A stretch of DNA of 64,000 nt from Candidatus Lucifugimonas marina (GCA_029593915.1 CP046147.1:1240001-1304000); one strand, 5' to 3'. Counted from the first letter of the stretch, positions 35,524 to 44,298 are shown. The notes: generated by a model not told the origin, from the sequence alone. Translations and numbers: made by a program.

Positions 35524-36138
35524 CTAAACCTTTGGGGCATCCCAAGAAGTTACGTGGCTCAGTGTTCCATCAGGGAACGCAGCTGCATATTCGTTTGCCA
35601 GCATTCCGAGAATTACCGAGTTGTGGCGAGCTCCATCATGCGGACGGCTCTGTCTGAGGGTTCCTTCGTGTTGGAATCCGATGTGCTCGAACATCGCTCG
35701 CGCTGACGTGTTGTATTCGGGAACATCGACCCACGCTCGATGAAGACCCAGATGCTCGAATATGTGTTCGAGCATTGCGATAACGCCTGAGGTGCCGTAA
35801 CCGTGGTGCCAAAGCGCTTTTTGACCAATCAGAACCGAAATCTGTGCGTCGCCCAGGGCTTCATCGATCGAAAGCTGTCCTTCGCCAATGTGTTCACCTG
35901 AAAGGGTGTAGACAGAGAAAATGTCGCGGTGTGGCTCGTGATGCGGGTCGTGGAACACTTCGTTCCATGCATCTTCGCTGGCATTGATCATGTCCTTGGG
36001 TTCATAACCCAAGTGGGCTGCATCACCATAGGTGTACCTGCCGAACCAAGCATCTGAAACTTCGGGGTCGTCTAGCCAATCGGCAAGGCGTTGAACGTCA
36101 TCACGGGTAACCGGGCGCAACTCAACTAATGAGGGCAC
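35524..36138 (-). CDS. GNAT family N-acetyltransferase (RimJ/RimL-like)
   Basis: 204 aa. Acetyl-CoA-binding GNAT fold: VELRPVTRDDVQRLADWLDDPEV, the signature IGQKALWHHGYGTSGVIAML (~108-128), and NTSARAMFEHIGFQHEG near the end, as in RimJ/RimL and spermidine-type acetyltransferases. Substrate unknown. GTG start at 36138 preceded by AGGAGG at 5-base spacing. Confidence 0.9.
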   Translation of the reverse strand: MPSLVELRPVTRDDVQRLADWLDDPEVSDAWFGRYTYGDAAHLGYEPKDMINASEDAWNEVFHDPHHEPHRDIFSVYTLSGEHIGEGQLSIDEALGDAQISVLIGQKALWHHGYGTSGVIAMLEHIFEHLGLHRAWVDVPEYNTSARAMFEHIGFQHEGTLRQSRPHDGARHNSVILGMLANEYAAAFPDGTLSHVTSWDAPKV

Positions 36139-36401
36139 ATCGTCCTCCTTAAATCTGTTGTGTCAGGGCCACGTAATAATCGTTCCACGTGAAATTACGA
36201 ATTGAGCGATATTTAGGCCAGAGCCGCAGTATACCGGAACTGACATTCAAGGCTTTGCGCGACGATATGACAGAACTAGAGTTTTCTAGCGAGTGAGATA
36301 TTTGCTCAGCCTGATACGATGCGCCCAACAAGTTGGTTCAACGTTCAACGGTGAATGGGCTGGCCAATCACGTGATATTTAGTTTTGAAGACGAGGTAGA
36401 A

Positions 36402-36686
36402 ATGTCTGATCACTGGAAGATGGAAGCTGAAATCGAATACTGCGTGCCATGCGGCTACGCTAACCTCGCTGCCAACATGGTTAGCGAACTTTTTCAGGCA
36501 GCAGGACCTGCGCTAGCAATTTCGCTGAAGCCGGGTCACAGCGGCGCGTTCAAAGTAACGGTTGACGGTCGGGTGCTCTGGAACAAGAAAGAGCAGGGAC
36601 GCTCGCCACACATCATGGAAGTGAAAGAGTTGAAGGCTACTGTTTCCAACATGCTCGAATCTGGCGCTGTTATCCAGTCCAACTAA
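36402..36686 (+). CDS. SelT/SelW/SelH (Rdx)-family protein, cysteine form
   Basis: 94 aa. Thioredoxin-like selenoprotein-W-type fold with the redox motif CVPC (~14-17 in IEYCVPCGY) after the first strand, then SLKPGHSGAFKVTVDGRVLW and KKEQGRSP typical of the Rdx family. Start chosen at ATG 36402 with AGGT upstream; the ORF extends to 36333 without homology. Tandem paralog of the selenocysteine-containing gene at 36737; 50 bases separate them, so they are likely co-transcribed. Redox partner unknown. Confidence 0.88.
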   Translation: MSDHWKMEAEIEYCVPCGYANLAANMVSELFQAAGPALAISLKPGHSGAFKVTVDGRVLWNKKEQGRSPHIMEVKELKATVSNMLESGAVIQSN

Positions 36687-36736
36687 ATGCGTTTTCATCG
36701 GGTCGCACCGATGAATGGAATACGTAGGAGTTTGTA

Positions 36737-37012
36737 ATGGCAGATGTGCCAGCGAAAGTTCACGCTGAAATCGAGTACTGCGTTCCCTGAAGCTACCACT
36801 CGGTGGCTTTCTGGATGGGAAGCGAGCTTGCTGCAGCCGGTGGGTCGCAGATAGCAGTGACACTGACGCCCGGTCAGGCCGGCGTGTTCAAGGTTACTTT
36901 GAACGGGGAAGTCTCCTTCGATAAAGGTGAACTGGGGCGATATCCAACTTTGCCCGATGCGAAGGAACTGAAAGCGAAGGTCATCAACATGATCGAAGCC
37001 TCCACTGTGTAA
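36737..37012 (+). CDS. SelW-like selenoprotein with in-frame TGA (Sec18)
   Basis: 91 residues if codon 18 (TGA, 36788-36790) is read as selenocysteine. The sequence reads AEIEYCVP-U-SYHSVAFW, with TGA exactly at the second Cys of the CVPC motif of the upstream paralog, giving the CxxU motif of SelW/SelT-type selenoproteins. Alignment with the paralog continues to the end (TLTPGQAGVFKVTLNGEV, KELKAKVINMIEAS). ATG with AGGAG six bases upstream. A hairpin fitting a bacterial SECIS lies just after the TGA. No selA/B/C/D gene in the window. Alternative: a nonsense mutation, but intact flanks and the SECIS-like stem argue against it. Confidence 0.85.
36799..36826 (+). promoter_or_regulatory. Putative bacterial SECIS hairpin
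   Basis: Stem GCTTTC (36806-36811) with GGAAGC (36818-36823), six base pairs including one G-T, apical loop TGGATG (36812-36817). The loop starts 21 bases after the TGA and has G as its second base, which matches the general bacterial SECIS pattern. Outer pairing CTC (36799-36801) with GAG (36824-36826) extends it across a 4-base bulge. Confidence 0.65.
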
Positions 37013-37056
37013 CTGTTCGCTGGTTCTGAACTTCTGAACGTATTAAGAATATGAGA

Positions 37057-37089
37057 ACGCCTCTGTATTGACTGCAGAGGTGTTTTTTA
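37057..37089 (+). terminator. Intrinsic terminator after the SelW-like pair
   Basis: ACGCCTCTG (37057-37065) pairs with CAGAGGTGT (37075-37083, one wobble), followed by a T-run. It ends the transcript of the two SelW-like genes, about 45 bases after the stop at 37012. Confidence 0.9.
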
Positions 37090-37190
37090 TTGTTCGAAAA
37101 AACTGTTTGATGAAGTACCATGTCTTAGCTTGAATCCAACGGTTTTAAGCATTGAATCATCTCGTCCGAACGTTCTTCTGGAGTTAGCAC

Positions 37191-38285
37191 GTGAAAGCCG
37201 CCGTCCTTCTTGAATCGAAAAAGCCCATGCCAATCATGGAGCTTGACCAGTCGGAACCTAAAACCGGCGAAGTGCGAGTGAAAATGTCGGCTGCAGGTAT
37301 TTGTGCGTCCGACCACCACGTAATGACGGGTGACAACCCGACTCCAATGCCGATTGTTCTCGGTCACGAAGGGTCAGGCGTGGTTGATGCAGTTGGTCCC
37401 GGCGTATCTACCGTAAAGGTAGGCGACCGATGTGTGCTTTCATTTGTGGCAAATTGTGGTCACTGTCGATCATGTCGTGAAGGCCTATCGAACATCTGCG
37501 ACACGAATCGTGAAACCGGGACACGTCAATACGACGGGACGTTCCGACTTCACACTGAAGATGGAACTGAAGTACACCAATTTGCGAAGTTAGGCGTATT
37601 TGCTGAATCGATTATTGTTCCTCAGCAAGCTTGCTACCCAATGCCAGACGACGTTCCTATGGAAGTCGCTGCTCTAATCGGCTGCTCAGTTACAACTGGA
37701 GTCGGCGGAGTAATAAACCAGCCCGGTATGCGAGCCGGAATGACTGTTGCGGTTATCGGCGCCGGTGGTGTTGGGCTAAATGCTCTTCAAGGTGCTCGCT
37801 TGATGAATGCTTCGAAGGTCATTGCAGTAGATATTTCTGACCACAAACTTGAGTTTGCTTACAAGTTCGGCGCTACCGATGTAATCAACTCCAAGAATCA
37901 AGATCCGATAGCTGCTATTCAGGAATTGACCGATGGTGGTGTTGATTTTGCATTCGACACATTCGGTCACAAGATCACTACCGAGCAGGCTTACAATTCA
38001 ACTCGCAAAGGCGGAACCACGGTCGTAGTCGGGCTTGCACCTGACGGCATGGGCGCCGATATTCCGTTAGTCGAGTTGGTCAGGAACCAGAAGACGCTCG
38101 TCGGTAGTTACTACGGTTCAGCAAGCCCTCACGAGACGTTCGGTAAGCTGCTGGAGTTCTACCGACAGGGCAAAATCGACGTGGGCGGGATGGTCACACG
38201 GAAATACAAACTCGAAGAGATTAACGAGGCTTACGCAGCGCTAGAGCGCGGCGAAGATGGTCGAGGTGTGATCGTTTTCGATTAG
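37191..38285 (+). CDS. Zinc-dependent alcohol dehydrogenase (MDR superfamily)
   Basis: 364 aa. Catalytic zinc site from GICASDHH (Cys38 region) and GHEGSGVV, structural zinc lobe CGHCRSCREGLSNIC, and NAD-binding VIGAGGVGLNALQGA. Resembles the zinc alcohol dehydrogenases of the class III/aryl-alcohol type and related NDMA-dependent forms. Substrate unknown. GTG start at 37191 with GGAG seven bases upstream. It stands between the SelW-like pair and the nuo operon. Confidence 0.93.
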   Translation: MKAAVLLESKKPMPIMELDQSEPKTGEVRVKMSAAGICASDHHVMTGDNPTPMPIVLGHEGSGVVDAVGPGVSTVKVGDRCVLSFVANCGHCRSCREGLSNICDTNRETGTRQYDGTFRLHTEDGTEVHQFAKLGVFAESIIVPQQACYPMPDDVPMEVAALIGCSVTTGVGGVINQPGMRAGMTVAVIGAGGVGLNALQGARLMNASKVIAVDISDHKLEFAYKFGATDVINSKNQDPIAAIQELTDGGVDFAFDTFGHKITTEQAYNSTRKGGTTVVVGLAPDGMGADIPLVELVRNQKTLVGSYYGSASPHETFGKLLEFYRQGKIDVGGMVTRKYKLEEINEAYAALERGEDGRGVIVFD

Positions 38286-38340
38286 TTCGTCGCCATTTCG
38301 GTTTGAGCAGCAGGTGAATATTGGTGAAACCTGTATGTTC

Positions 38341-38361
38341 GATCCATATGTGATCCATATG
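38341..38361. repeat. Tandem direct repeat upstream of nuo
   Basis: GATCCATATG occurs at 38341-38350 and again at 38352-38361, an 11-base period. It lies about 110-130 bases upstream of nuoA and about 40 bases upstream of the putative -35 box, a plausible site for a dimeric regulator. Confidence 0.5.
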
Positions 38362-38379
38362 GTTTGTTCATTTTTTCAC

Positions 38380-38408
38380 TTGCTGCTAAATCGGGCGACT
38401 GCTATGCT
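38380..38408 (+). promoter_or_regulatory. Putative sigma70-type promoter of the nuo operon
   Basis: TTGCTG (38380-38385) and TATGCT (38403-38408) with a 17-base spacer, weak matches to -35 and -10 consensus, 60 bases upstream of the nuoA start. Supported only by spacing and location. Confidence 0.35.
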
Positions 38409-38468
38409 CCAAACCGGCTTTTTCGAAGGCCATTTAACCCGTATTTGGTAACCAGTAATCGGTAGTTG

Positions 38469-38882
38469 ATGTTCGAGGATTATTTCAGGCAGTACGCGCT
38501 GCTCATTATTTTCGCTGCTGCGGCAGTGACCGTTCCTATTGGAATGTTGACGATGAGCTATCTGGCACAGTTCATTAAAGTCAGACCGTCACGCCCAACA
38601 GCAGTAAAAGAAAGCGCTTACGAAGGTGGTATGCCTCCGTTTAGCAGCCGGCCTGCACGCTTTAACTTCCGTTACTACTACTACGCTCTTCTTTTTGTAG
38701 TGTTCGATGTTGAGACCGTGTTCTTGTTCCCGTGGGCAGTGAAGTACGGGGTTATGTCTCAGCAGTTCGGGTTTGCTGCACTCGGTGCAGTGTTTATTTT
38801 CTTGATCGTTGTGACGGTTGGCTATGCGTATGCATGGCGCAAACAGGCTCTCGAGTGGGTGACAAACGATGACCGGTCCTAA
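38469..38882 (+). CDS. nuoA: NADH-quinone oxidoreductase subunit A
   Basis: 137 aa membrane subunit of respiratory complex I with three transmembrane helices. The signature [12 protein letters not shown] and the following [23 protein letters not shown] match NuoA. ATG at 38469 preceded by GGTAG; an in-frame TTG just upstream is unlikely. First gene of the nuo operon; overlaps nuoB by 14 bases. Confidence 0.96.
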   Translation: MFEDYFRQYALLIIFAAAAVTVPIGMLTMSYLAQFIKVRPSRPTAVKESAYEGGMPPFSSRPARFNFRYYYYALLFVVFDVETVFLFPWAVKYGVMSQQFGFAALGAVFIFLIVVTVGYAYAWRKQALEWVTNDDRS

Positions 38883-39519
38883 ATTGATCGATCCATACGG
38901 AGCACCTGCTGGGGCTGATCCTCGTGGTGCATTGCAGTCGATTACTCTTGATTTAGATCGTACTGAAGGTGATTCAGTCAACAGGATGAAATCGACTCAC
39001 CTTGAGCCGTTTCCCGATCCTGTTCTCGAAGTTCCCGATGAGCTAAAGCGCAGCGTTATCGTAAGTTCTGTCGACTATTTGCTTAACTGGGCCCGAAAAT
39101 CTTCGGTGTTCCCATTGCAGTCGGGGTTGGCATGCTGTTCGTTCGAGATGATCAGTGCAGCCATGGCCAGGTTCGACCTTGCTCGGTTCGGTATGGAAGC
39201 ACTTCGAGCTTCTCCGCGACAGGCTGATTTGCTGATTGTTGCTGGAACACTGACCTGGAAAATGGCTGTCCCGCTGCGTCGTCTATACGACCAGATGGCT
39301 GAGCCTCGCTGGGTTATCTCGATGGGCGTGTGTGCTACTTCTGGCGGTCCGTACTACCAGAGCTACTCGGTTGTGCCTGGTGTGAATCACATCATGCCGG
39401 TCGACGTTTACGTGCCGGGTTGCCCTCCGCGTCCAGACGCTCTTCTGTATGGAATCATGCAGCTGCACGACAAGATTCGTCGGTACAGCCTCAGTGGGCA
39501 GGCGGCAGGCCAGGAATGA
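38869..39519 (+). CDS. nuoB: NADH-quinone oxidoreductase subunit B
   Basis: 216 aa. Connects to the membrane arm and binds the N2 [4Fe-4S] cluster: [23 protein letters not shown] and VPGCPPRPD give the four cysteines. The N-terminal ~45 residues before the conserved [15 protein letters not shown] are extended relative to many NuoB proteins. Overlaps nuoC by four bases (ATGA). Confidence 0.97.
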   Translation: MTGPKLIDPYGAPAGADPRGALQSITLDLDRTEGDSVNRMKSTHLEPFPDPVLEVPDELKRSVIVSSVDYLLNWARKSSVFPLQSGLACCSFEMISAAMARFDLARFGMEALRASPRQADLLIVAGTLTWKMAVPLRRLYDQMAEPRWVISMGVCATSGGPYYQSYSVVPGVNHIMPVDVYVPGCPPRPDALLYGIMQLHDKIRRYSLSGQAAGQE

Positions 39520-40028
39520 CCACTGTCTGGAGTGGAAACGCACTAGCTGAAGCTATCGAAGCCTTCGCACCCGGTTCTGTTGAGTCGAGCGCAGGTGGCG
39601 ATGTTTGGTTGAAGCCGGAATCTATTTCTACTGTTTGCGAAGGGCTTAAGACTCGATCTGAGTTCAAGTTTGATTTGCTAAGCAGTCTTACCGCCGTCGA
39701 CTATATCGACCACTTTGAGGTTGTTTACCACCTCACATCACTGCCGATGAATTCTTCGGCAGTATTGAAGTCTCGTGTCGGGCACGGCCGGACTGAAGCT
39801 TCTATTGCAAGCGTTGTTCCTATCTGGCGTGGAGCCGACTATCAGGAACGAGAAGTCTGGGATCTTATGGGTATCCGGTTTGACGGTCACCCGAACCACA
39901 AGCGAATCATGCTGTGGGAAGGCTACCCCGGTCACCCTCTCCGCAAAGACTATGTCACCTACGATCAGTCGATTGCTTCGACTTCTCCAGATGCCGCCGA
40001 AGCTGGTAGCACGGGCGGAGTTGAATAA
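39516..40028 (+). CDS. nuoC: NADH-quinone oxidoreductase subunit C
   Basis: 170 aa, 30-kDa subunit. Ends with the hallmark [19 protein letters not shown] and [11 protein letters not shown]. Start ATG 39516 overlaps the nuoB TGA; a longer reading to 39330 only translates the other frame of nuoB and is not used. The stop overlaps nuoD by one base. Confidence 0.96.
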   Translation: MTTVWSGNALAEAIEAFAPGSVESSAGGDVWLKPESISTVCEGLKTRSEFKFDLLSSLTAVDYIDHFEVVYHLTSLPMNSSAVLKSRVGHGRTEASIASVVPIWRGADYQEREVWDLMGIRFDGHPNHKRIMLWEGYPGHPLRKDYVTYDQSIASTSPDAAEAGSTGGVE

Positions 40029-41140
40029 TGGCAATCAAGACTCAGCCGGTAACGGTAAACCTCGGTCCTCAGCACCCGTCGACGCACGGTGTGTTCCGAA
40101 TGCGTGTGATGTTCGATGGTGAAGAGATTGTCGATGTAGAGCCAGTTTTCGGCTACTTGCACCGAGGCTCGGAAAAACTCGCTGAAGAGCGTACATATAC
40201 ACAGATAGTTACGCTGACCGACCGCATGGACTATGTGTCGTCGATGCTCAACAACCAGGCGTACATCCTCGCTGTTGAGAAGCTTGCTGGAATAGAGCCT
40301 TCGCCCCGTGGCGTCTGGCTGCGAATGATTGCTTCTGAGTTGCAGCGTATCGCTTCTCACCTTGTCGCAACAGGATTCCTTTTGCAGGACCTGGGAGCAC
40401 TCGGTACTCCGCTCATTTACGCAATGCGAGAGCGTGAAAATATTCTTGATCTGTTCGAGATGCTTTGTGGTGCTCGAATCACGAACTCGTATCTGCGCCC
40501 CGGCGGAGTGTTCATGGACGCACCGGCTGAATTCTGGCCAGCACTTGATCGTGGTCTCGACGACATCGTCAACACCATCGACGAACTTGAAACTTACCTC
40601 AGCGGTAACGAAATCGTGTTCTCTCGAACTAAAGGCACGGCAGTTCTTCCACCTGAATTGCTGATCAATGCTTCCGTGACAGGTCCGATGCTGCGAGCGA
40701 GCGGTGTGGACTGGGATCTGCGTCATCGTGCGCCATATGACTACTACGACAAGATTTCGTTTGAGCGAAAGTTGCACACCGCTTCTGACAACTACGCTCG
40801 GTATTGGGTGAGGGTTCAGGAAGCACGTGAGAGTGTAAAGATCATCAGGCAGTGTATAGAGCAGATCGAGCCGGGTGAGGTTCGACCTTCATTTGATGAT
40901 GTTCCTCGACTGATTCGACCGCCCGCTGGCGATGCGTATGCTGCTATCGAAGGATCTAAGGGTGAACTTGGTTTCTACCTTGTGAGTGATGGCGGAATTG
41001 CTCCGTACCGCATGCACGTTCGAGCTTCTTCGCTGATCAATCTGACACTGCTGCGTGACATGCTCATCGGTGGTCAGTTTGGTGATTTGTTTGTGACCTT
41101 CGGTAGTGTCGATTTGAACATGGGTGAGGTGGACCGGTAA
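40028..41140 (+). CDS. nuoD: NADH-quinone oxidoreductase subunit D
   Basis: 370 aa, 49-kDa subunit that forms the quinone site with NuoB. N-terminal NLGPQHPSTHGVFRM, VEPVFGYLHRGSEKL, and the C-terminal FGSVDLNMGEVDR are characteristic. TAATG overlap with nuoC and TAATG overlap with nuoH indicate translational coupling. Confidence 0.97.
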   Translation: MAIKTQPVTVNLGPQHPSTHGVFRMRVMFDGEEIVDVEPVFGYLHRGSEKLAEERTYTQIVTLTDRMDYVSSMLNNQAYILAVEKLAGIEPSPRGVWLRMIASELQRIASHLVATGFLLQDLGALGTPLIYAMRERENILDLFEMLCGARITNSYLRPGGVFMDAPAEFWPALDRGLDDIVNTIDELETYLSGNEIVFSRTKGTAVLPPELLINASVTGPMLRASGVDWDLRHRAPYDYYDKISFERKLHTASDNYARYWVRVQEARESVKIIRQCIEQIEPGEVRPSFDDVPRLIRPPAGDAYAAIEGSKGELGFYLVSDGGIAPYRMHVRASSLINLTLLRDMLIGGQFGDLFVTFGSVDLNMGEVDR

Positions 41141-42414
41141 TGAACCACCTCTTCCTCGACAATTCGCTCTGGCGAAACATCTATTGTGTACTTGCAGGCG
41201 AGAGCGCTGAGTGTGCTGCTCGTGACTACTCCTCTGGGTTCCTTCCTGGTGGCATGGAGTGGCTGGCATTCTTGCTTGCTGCTGCTGCAATCATTGGAAT
41301 CGTGATCAACGCCGTTCTTGGTGGTGTGATCGTTCTCATCTGGGGTGAACGTCGACTGTTTGGTCGTTTCCAGTCACGAACTGGTCCAAACCGATGGGGG
41401 CCGTTCGGAACTCTCACTTCGGTTGCAGACGCCGTAAAGACGATGTTCAAAGAAGATTTGGTTCCTGCTGAGGCAGACCGAATCCTCTTCAACCTCGCTC
41501 CTGTGCTCATAGCGGCACCGGCGCTGTTGGTTTTCTCTGTAATACCGTTCGGCGTGGGCACATATGTTGCCGATCTGAACGTCGGTGTGCTGTTCATCAT
41601 GGCGGTGACATCGCTTACCACTCTTGCCGTCCTTACGGCAGCATGGTCATCGGCAAACCGTATTGCGATTCTCTCTGCGCTGCGTTCGGTTGCTCTGCTG
41701 ATCAGCTACGAAATACCGATGGCGCTCGCGCTTGTTGGTGTGATCATGCTGGCTGGTTCGATGGCACTTGGCGACATCATCGCTGCGCAGGGTATTCCAT
41801 TTATTTTGGTTCAACCGTTAGGGTTCTTCGTATTCTTCATCGCTGCGATGGCAGAGATGGCACGAGCACCGTTCGACCTCACGGAAGCTGAATCTGAACT
41901 TGCTGCCGGTTATTTGAACGACTACGCCAGTATGAAGTTTGGTTTGTTCTTCCTTGCAGAGTTCATGGCAGAACTTTCAACTTCGGCGATTGTTACTACA
42001 TTGTTCCTGAGTGGTTGGAAGGGATTCGACCCGATTCCATCTCACTTCTGGTTCGCTGCGAAGCTGATCGCTGTTCTGTTCGTGATCATTTGGTTCCGAA
42101 TGACTCTGCCTCGACTGCGTGTCGACCAGGTGCTGAAATTCGCTTGGAAGGGTCTATTCGAGCTGACGATGATCAACATCATCGTGACTGCAGTACTGAT
42201 CGCCATTTGGCCACAGCCGACTACGGGTCAGCTATGGATCATGGCTGCGATCAACTGGCCTGTTGCGATTATCTCTATCTGGGGTGTTAGCAAATTGCTG
42301 GGAACTCCTGCTTATGAGAACTCGCAGCCAAGCGCTGATGCACCGACTTATCCAGTTGCTAGCGAGTCGATACCGGCTGCTTCTGTGCTGGGCGCAGATA
42401 AGGGAGGCGACTAA
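41140..42414 (+). CDS. nuoH: NADH-quinone oxidoreductase subunit H
   Basis: 424 aa membrane subunit contacting the quinone. GERRLFGRFQSRTGPNRWGP and EMARAPFDLTEAESELAAGY are NuoH signatures; about eight or nine transmembrane helices. An N-terminal extension of ~38 residues (to GGMEWLAF) and a 40-residue C-terminal tail are longer than common forms. Overlaps nuoI by one base. Confidence 0.96.
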   Translation: MNHLFLDNSLWRNIYCVLAGESAECAARDYSSGFLPGGMEWLAFLLAAAAIIGIVINAVLGGVIVLIWGERRLFGRFQSRTGPNRWGPFGTLTSVADAVKTMFKEDLVPAEADRILFNLAPVLIAAPALLVFSVIPFGVGTYVADLNVGVLFIMAVTSLTTLAVLTAAWSSANRIAILSALRSVALLISYEIPMALALVGVIMLAGSMALGDIIAAQGIPFILVQPLGFFVFFIAAMAEMARAPFDLTEAESELAAGYLNDYASMKFGLFFLAEFMAELSTSAIVTTLFLSGWKGFDPIPSHFWFAAKLIAVLFVIIWFRMTLPRLRVDQVLKFAWKGLFELTMINIIVTAVLIAIWPQPTTGQLWIMAAINWPVAIISIWGVSKLLGTPAYENSQPSADAPTYPVASESIPAASVLGADKGGD

Positions 42415-43079
42415 TGATCGGTCTTGGTTTGCCTCGTGGCTTTGTAGTCACGCTTAAAAACTTCATCCGACCTCCGGTTACTGAACAGTACCCAGATCGG
42501 CACGTTGGTTTACTTGGCGCCGCCAAAGAAGCCGGAATGAACCCATTCCAGTTCTTGGTAAAGAAGCCTGCTGATTCCCTCAAGGCTATTGCTGGATTGG
42601 CGACCGTTCCGGTTGCTGTGAAACAGTCAGCTCGATTCCGCGGGAACGAGTTCACATATTTCGAAGACCGATGTACTGCGTGCGCAAGCTGTGCGAAGTA
42701 CTGCCCGTTGGGAATTATCGAGATCGTCAGTGTTCCAGGGAAGATCGATGCACAAGAAGGTGAGAGCTACAAGCTTGAAGTCTTCGATATCGACATCGGA
42801 CGCTGCATGTTCTGTGGGCTTTGTGTCGAGGCGTGTCCTTACGACGCATTGCACATGGGAACCAACTTCGAGCGATCGAAGTACGTTCGAGACGAACTGG
42901 TGATCAGTAAAGAAGAGTTGTTCGACGCCCCAAAGCGTCCGAGCGCTTTCTATCGTCCTCAGTTTGAGGAAAATAACTTCGATCCGTTCAAAGAGACGAT
43001 TGAAGATTTTCACGATGCTGGTCGACACGAGAAGAAGACCTACGACGAACTGAAAAAGAAGTGGGTCGACGAACGATGA
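42414..43079 (+). CDS. nuoI: NADH-quinone oxidoreductase subunit I
   Basis: 221 aa. Two [4Fe-4S] ferredoxin motifs, CTACASCAKYCPLG (~83-96) and CMFCGLCVEACPYDALHMG (~127-145), carry electrons to N2. In the absence of NuoE/F/G in this operon it is the likely entry point for electrons. ATGA overlap with nuoJ. Confidence 0.97.
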   Translation: MIGLGLPRGFVVTLKNFIRPPVTEQYPDRHVGLLGAAKEAGMNPFQFLVKKPADSLKAIAGLATVPVAVKQSARFRGNEFTYFEDRCTACASCAKYCPLGIIEIVSVPGKIDAQEGESYKLEVFDIDIGRCMFCGLCVEACPYDALHMGTNFERSKYVRDELVISKEELFDAPKRPSAFYRPQFEENNFDPFKETIEDFHDAGRHEKKTYDELKKKWVDER

Positions 43080-43741
43080 CGCCAGTAATGGAAGTATCGG
43101 CACTCACAACAATCGCCTTCTGGGCAGCTTCGGCGATGACGCTTGGCTTTGCAGCCATCGTTGTGACTCAGCGCGACGTGTTCAGGGCGGCAATTGCGCT
43201 GGCTGGATCGTTCTTGGGCGTCGGAATTTTGTACTTCGTGCTCAGCGCCGAATTCGTCGGTGTTGTGCAGATTCTCGTTTATGTCGGAGCGATTTCAGTT
43301 CTGATGGCTTTCGCTGTGATGTTCATTCAGGACATCGCCTCAGGTAGTCGACCCGCGCAGGGTCGGTTAGTCGGTGTGGCGGCTGCGGTGCTGGTATTTG
43401 CAGCACTTGCGTTTACCGCTTACAACACTGAGTGGTCGTCTCAGAATGAACTGAGTCCTGATGCCGTAGTTGCTCTTACCGAGGGCTACTACGAAGTCGG
43501 TGAAGGCGATGATATTCGGGTTGAATTGACCGAACCCGCGGGCGACAACGATGTCGTTGTTGCGAATGGCGGAGCGTTTGTGGAGAGTACTGGAGCAGTT
43601 GGTGTATTGCTTGTTCGGGAGTACATGCTTGCGTTCGAAATCATCGGACTGCTGCTGGTTGCAGCATTGATCGGTGGACTCCTGTTGATGCGAAACCCTC
43701 CTTCATCGAACAAGACTGAGAAGGGAGATGCCTCGGTATGA
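43076..43741 (+). CDS. nuoJ: NADH-quinone oxidoreductase subunit J
   Basis: 221 aa with five predicted transmembrane helices and the LVYVGAISVLMAFAVMF segment conserved in NuoJ. The loop between helices four and five (~120-175) is long and acidic. Start ATG 43076 overlaps the nuoI stop; an upstream GTG at 43061 is unnecessary. ATGA overlap with nuoK. Confidence 0.93.
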   Translation: MTPVMEVSALTTIAFWAASAMTLGFAAIVVTQRDVFRAAIALAGSFLGVGILYFVLSAEFVGVVQILVYVGAISVLMAFAVMFIQDIASGSRPAQGRLVGVAAAVLVFAALAFTAYNTEWSSQNELSPDAVVALTEGYYEVGEGDDIRVELTEPAGDNDVVVANGGAFVESTGAVGVLLVREYMLAFEIIGLLLVAALIGGLLLMRNPPSSNKTEKGDASV

Positions 43742-44088
43742 CCATCGAGAACGTCCTTCTAGTTTCGGCTGCACTATTTGCCATCGGCGCCTATGGAGTT
43801 GTTTCACGAAGAAGCCTGGTAACAGTGATCATGTCGCTTGAACTCATGTTCAACGGTGTTGTTATCGCGGCTGTTGCGTTCAGCCGGTTCACTCCTGCTG
43901 CGGCACTGCTTAGCGGAGACCCGCTTACAGCTGAGGCGATCCGTTCCGCACTTACAGGTCATGCCTTCGCAATATTTGTTACTGCAGTTGCTGCCGGTGA
44001 AGCAGCGCTTGCGTTCGCACTTGTGTTCGCTATGTATCGAGCAACGGAATCGGTAGAAATCACCGATGCGTCCGAGATGAAGAACTAG
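43738..44088 (+). CDS. nuoK: NADH-quinone oxidoreductase subunit K
   Basis: 116 aa, three transmembrane helices. VIMSLELMFNGVVIAAVAFS carries the conserved membrane glutamate, and FVTAVAAGEAALAFALVFAMYR the second. Slightly longer than the usual ~100 aa, with a loop insertion around residues 55-70. Confidence 0.95.
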   Translation: MTIENVLLVSAALFAIGAYGVVSRRSLVTVIMSLELMFNGVVIAAVAFSRFTPAAALLSGDPLTAEAIRSALTGHAFAIFVTAVAAGEAALAFALVFAMYRATESVEITDASEMKN

Positions 44089-44090
44089 CT

Positions 44091-44285
44091 ATGTGGGTTG
44101 ACTACAAAAAGACGCCAAACCTCATATCTGCGCAGATGTGGAAGGACCTTCTCGAAGGAGAAGGTTTGCCGACCAAGCTCATTCCAGAGGGAGACATCCT
44201 CGACTGGGCGGAAGACGCCACGTTCCGAGTAATGGTTCCTAAAGGTCGAGAACACGTCGCCGACGAAATTTTGAGAAAGCTGTAA
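44091..44285 (+). CDS. DUF2007-like small protein inside the nuo operon
   Basis: 64 aa, soluble. The pattern WKDLLEGEGLPTKLIPEGDI followed by a strand and VMVPKGREHVADEILRKL resembles the ferredoxin-like DUF2007 ('putative signal-transducing') family. It starts two bases after the nuoK stop and ends 13 bases before nuoL, so it is expressed with complex I. Role unknown; assembly or regulation of the complex is an inference. Confidence 0.65.
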   Translation: MWVDYKKTPNLISAQMWKDLLEGEGLPTKLIPEGDILDWAEDATFRVMVPKGREHVADEILRKL

Positions 44286-44298
44286 CAGGGAATTTTTA

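Noticed and set aside
36788..36790. TGA as a nonsense mutation in a pseudogene
   Set aside because: The TGA replaces exactly the redox Cys of the paralog, the rest of the frame is intact, and a SECIS-like hairpin follows. A random stop at this position is less likely.
36803..37012. Short 69-aa ORF as a stand-alone gene
   Set aside because: It is only the part of the SelW-like selenoprotein gene downstream of the in-frame TGA. The true gene starts at ATG 36737 with an SD; no SD precedes 36803.
39330..39515. N-terminal extension of nuoC
   Set aside because: This stretch is the other reading frame of nuoB. nuoC starts at ATG 39516, overlapping the nuoB stop.
39965..40777. 270-aa minus-strand ORF antisense to nuoD
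   Set aside because: Shadow of nuoD, which is unambiguous on the plus strand.
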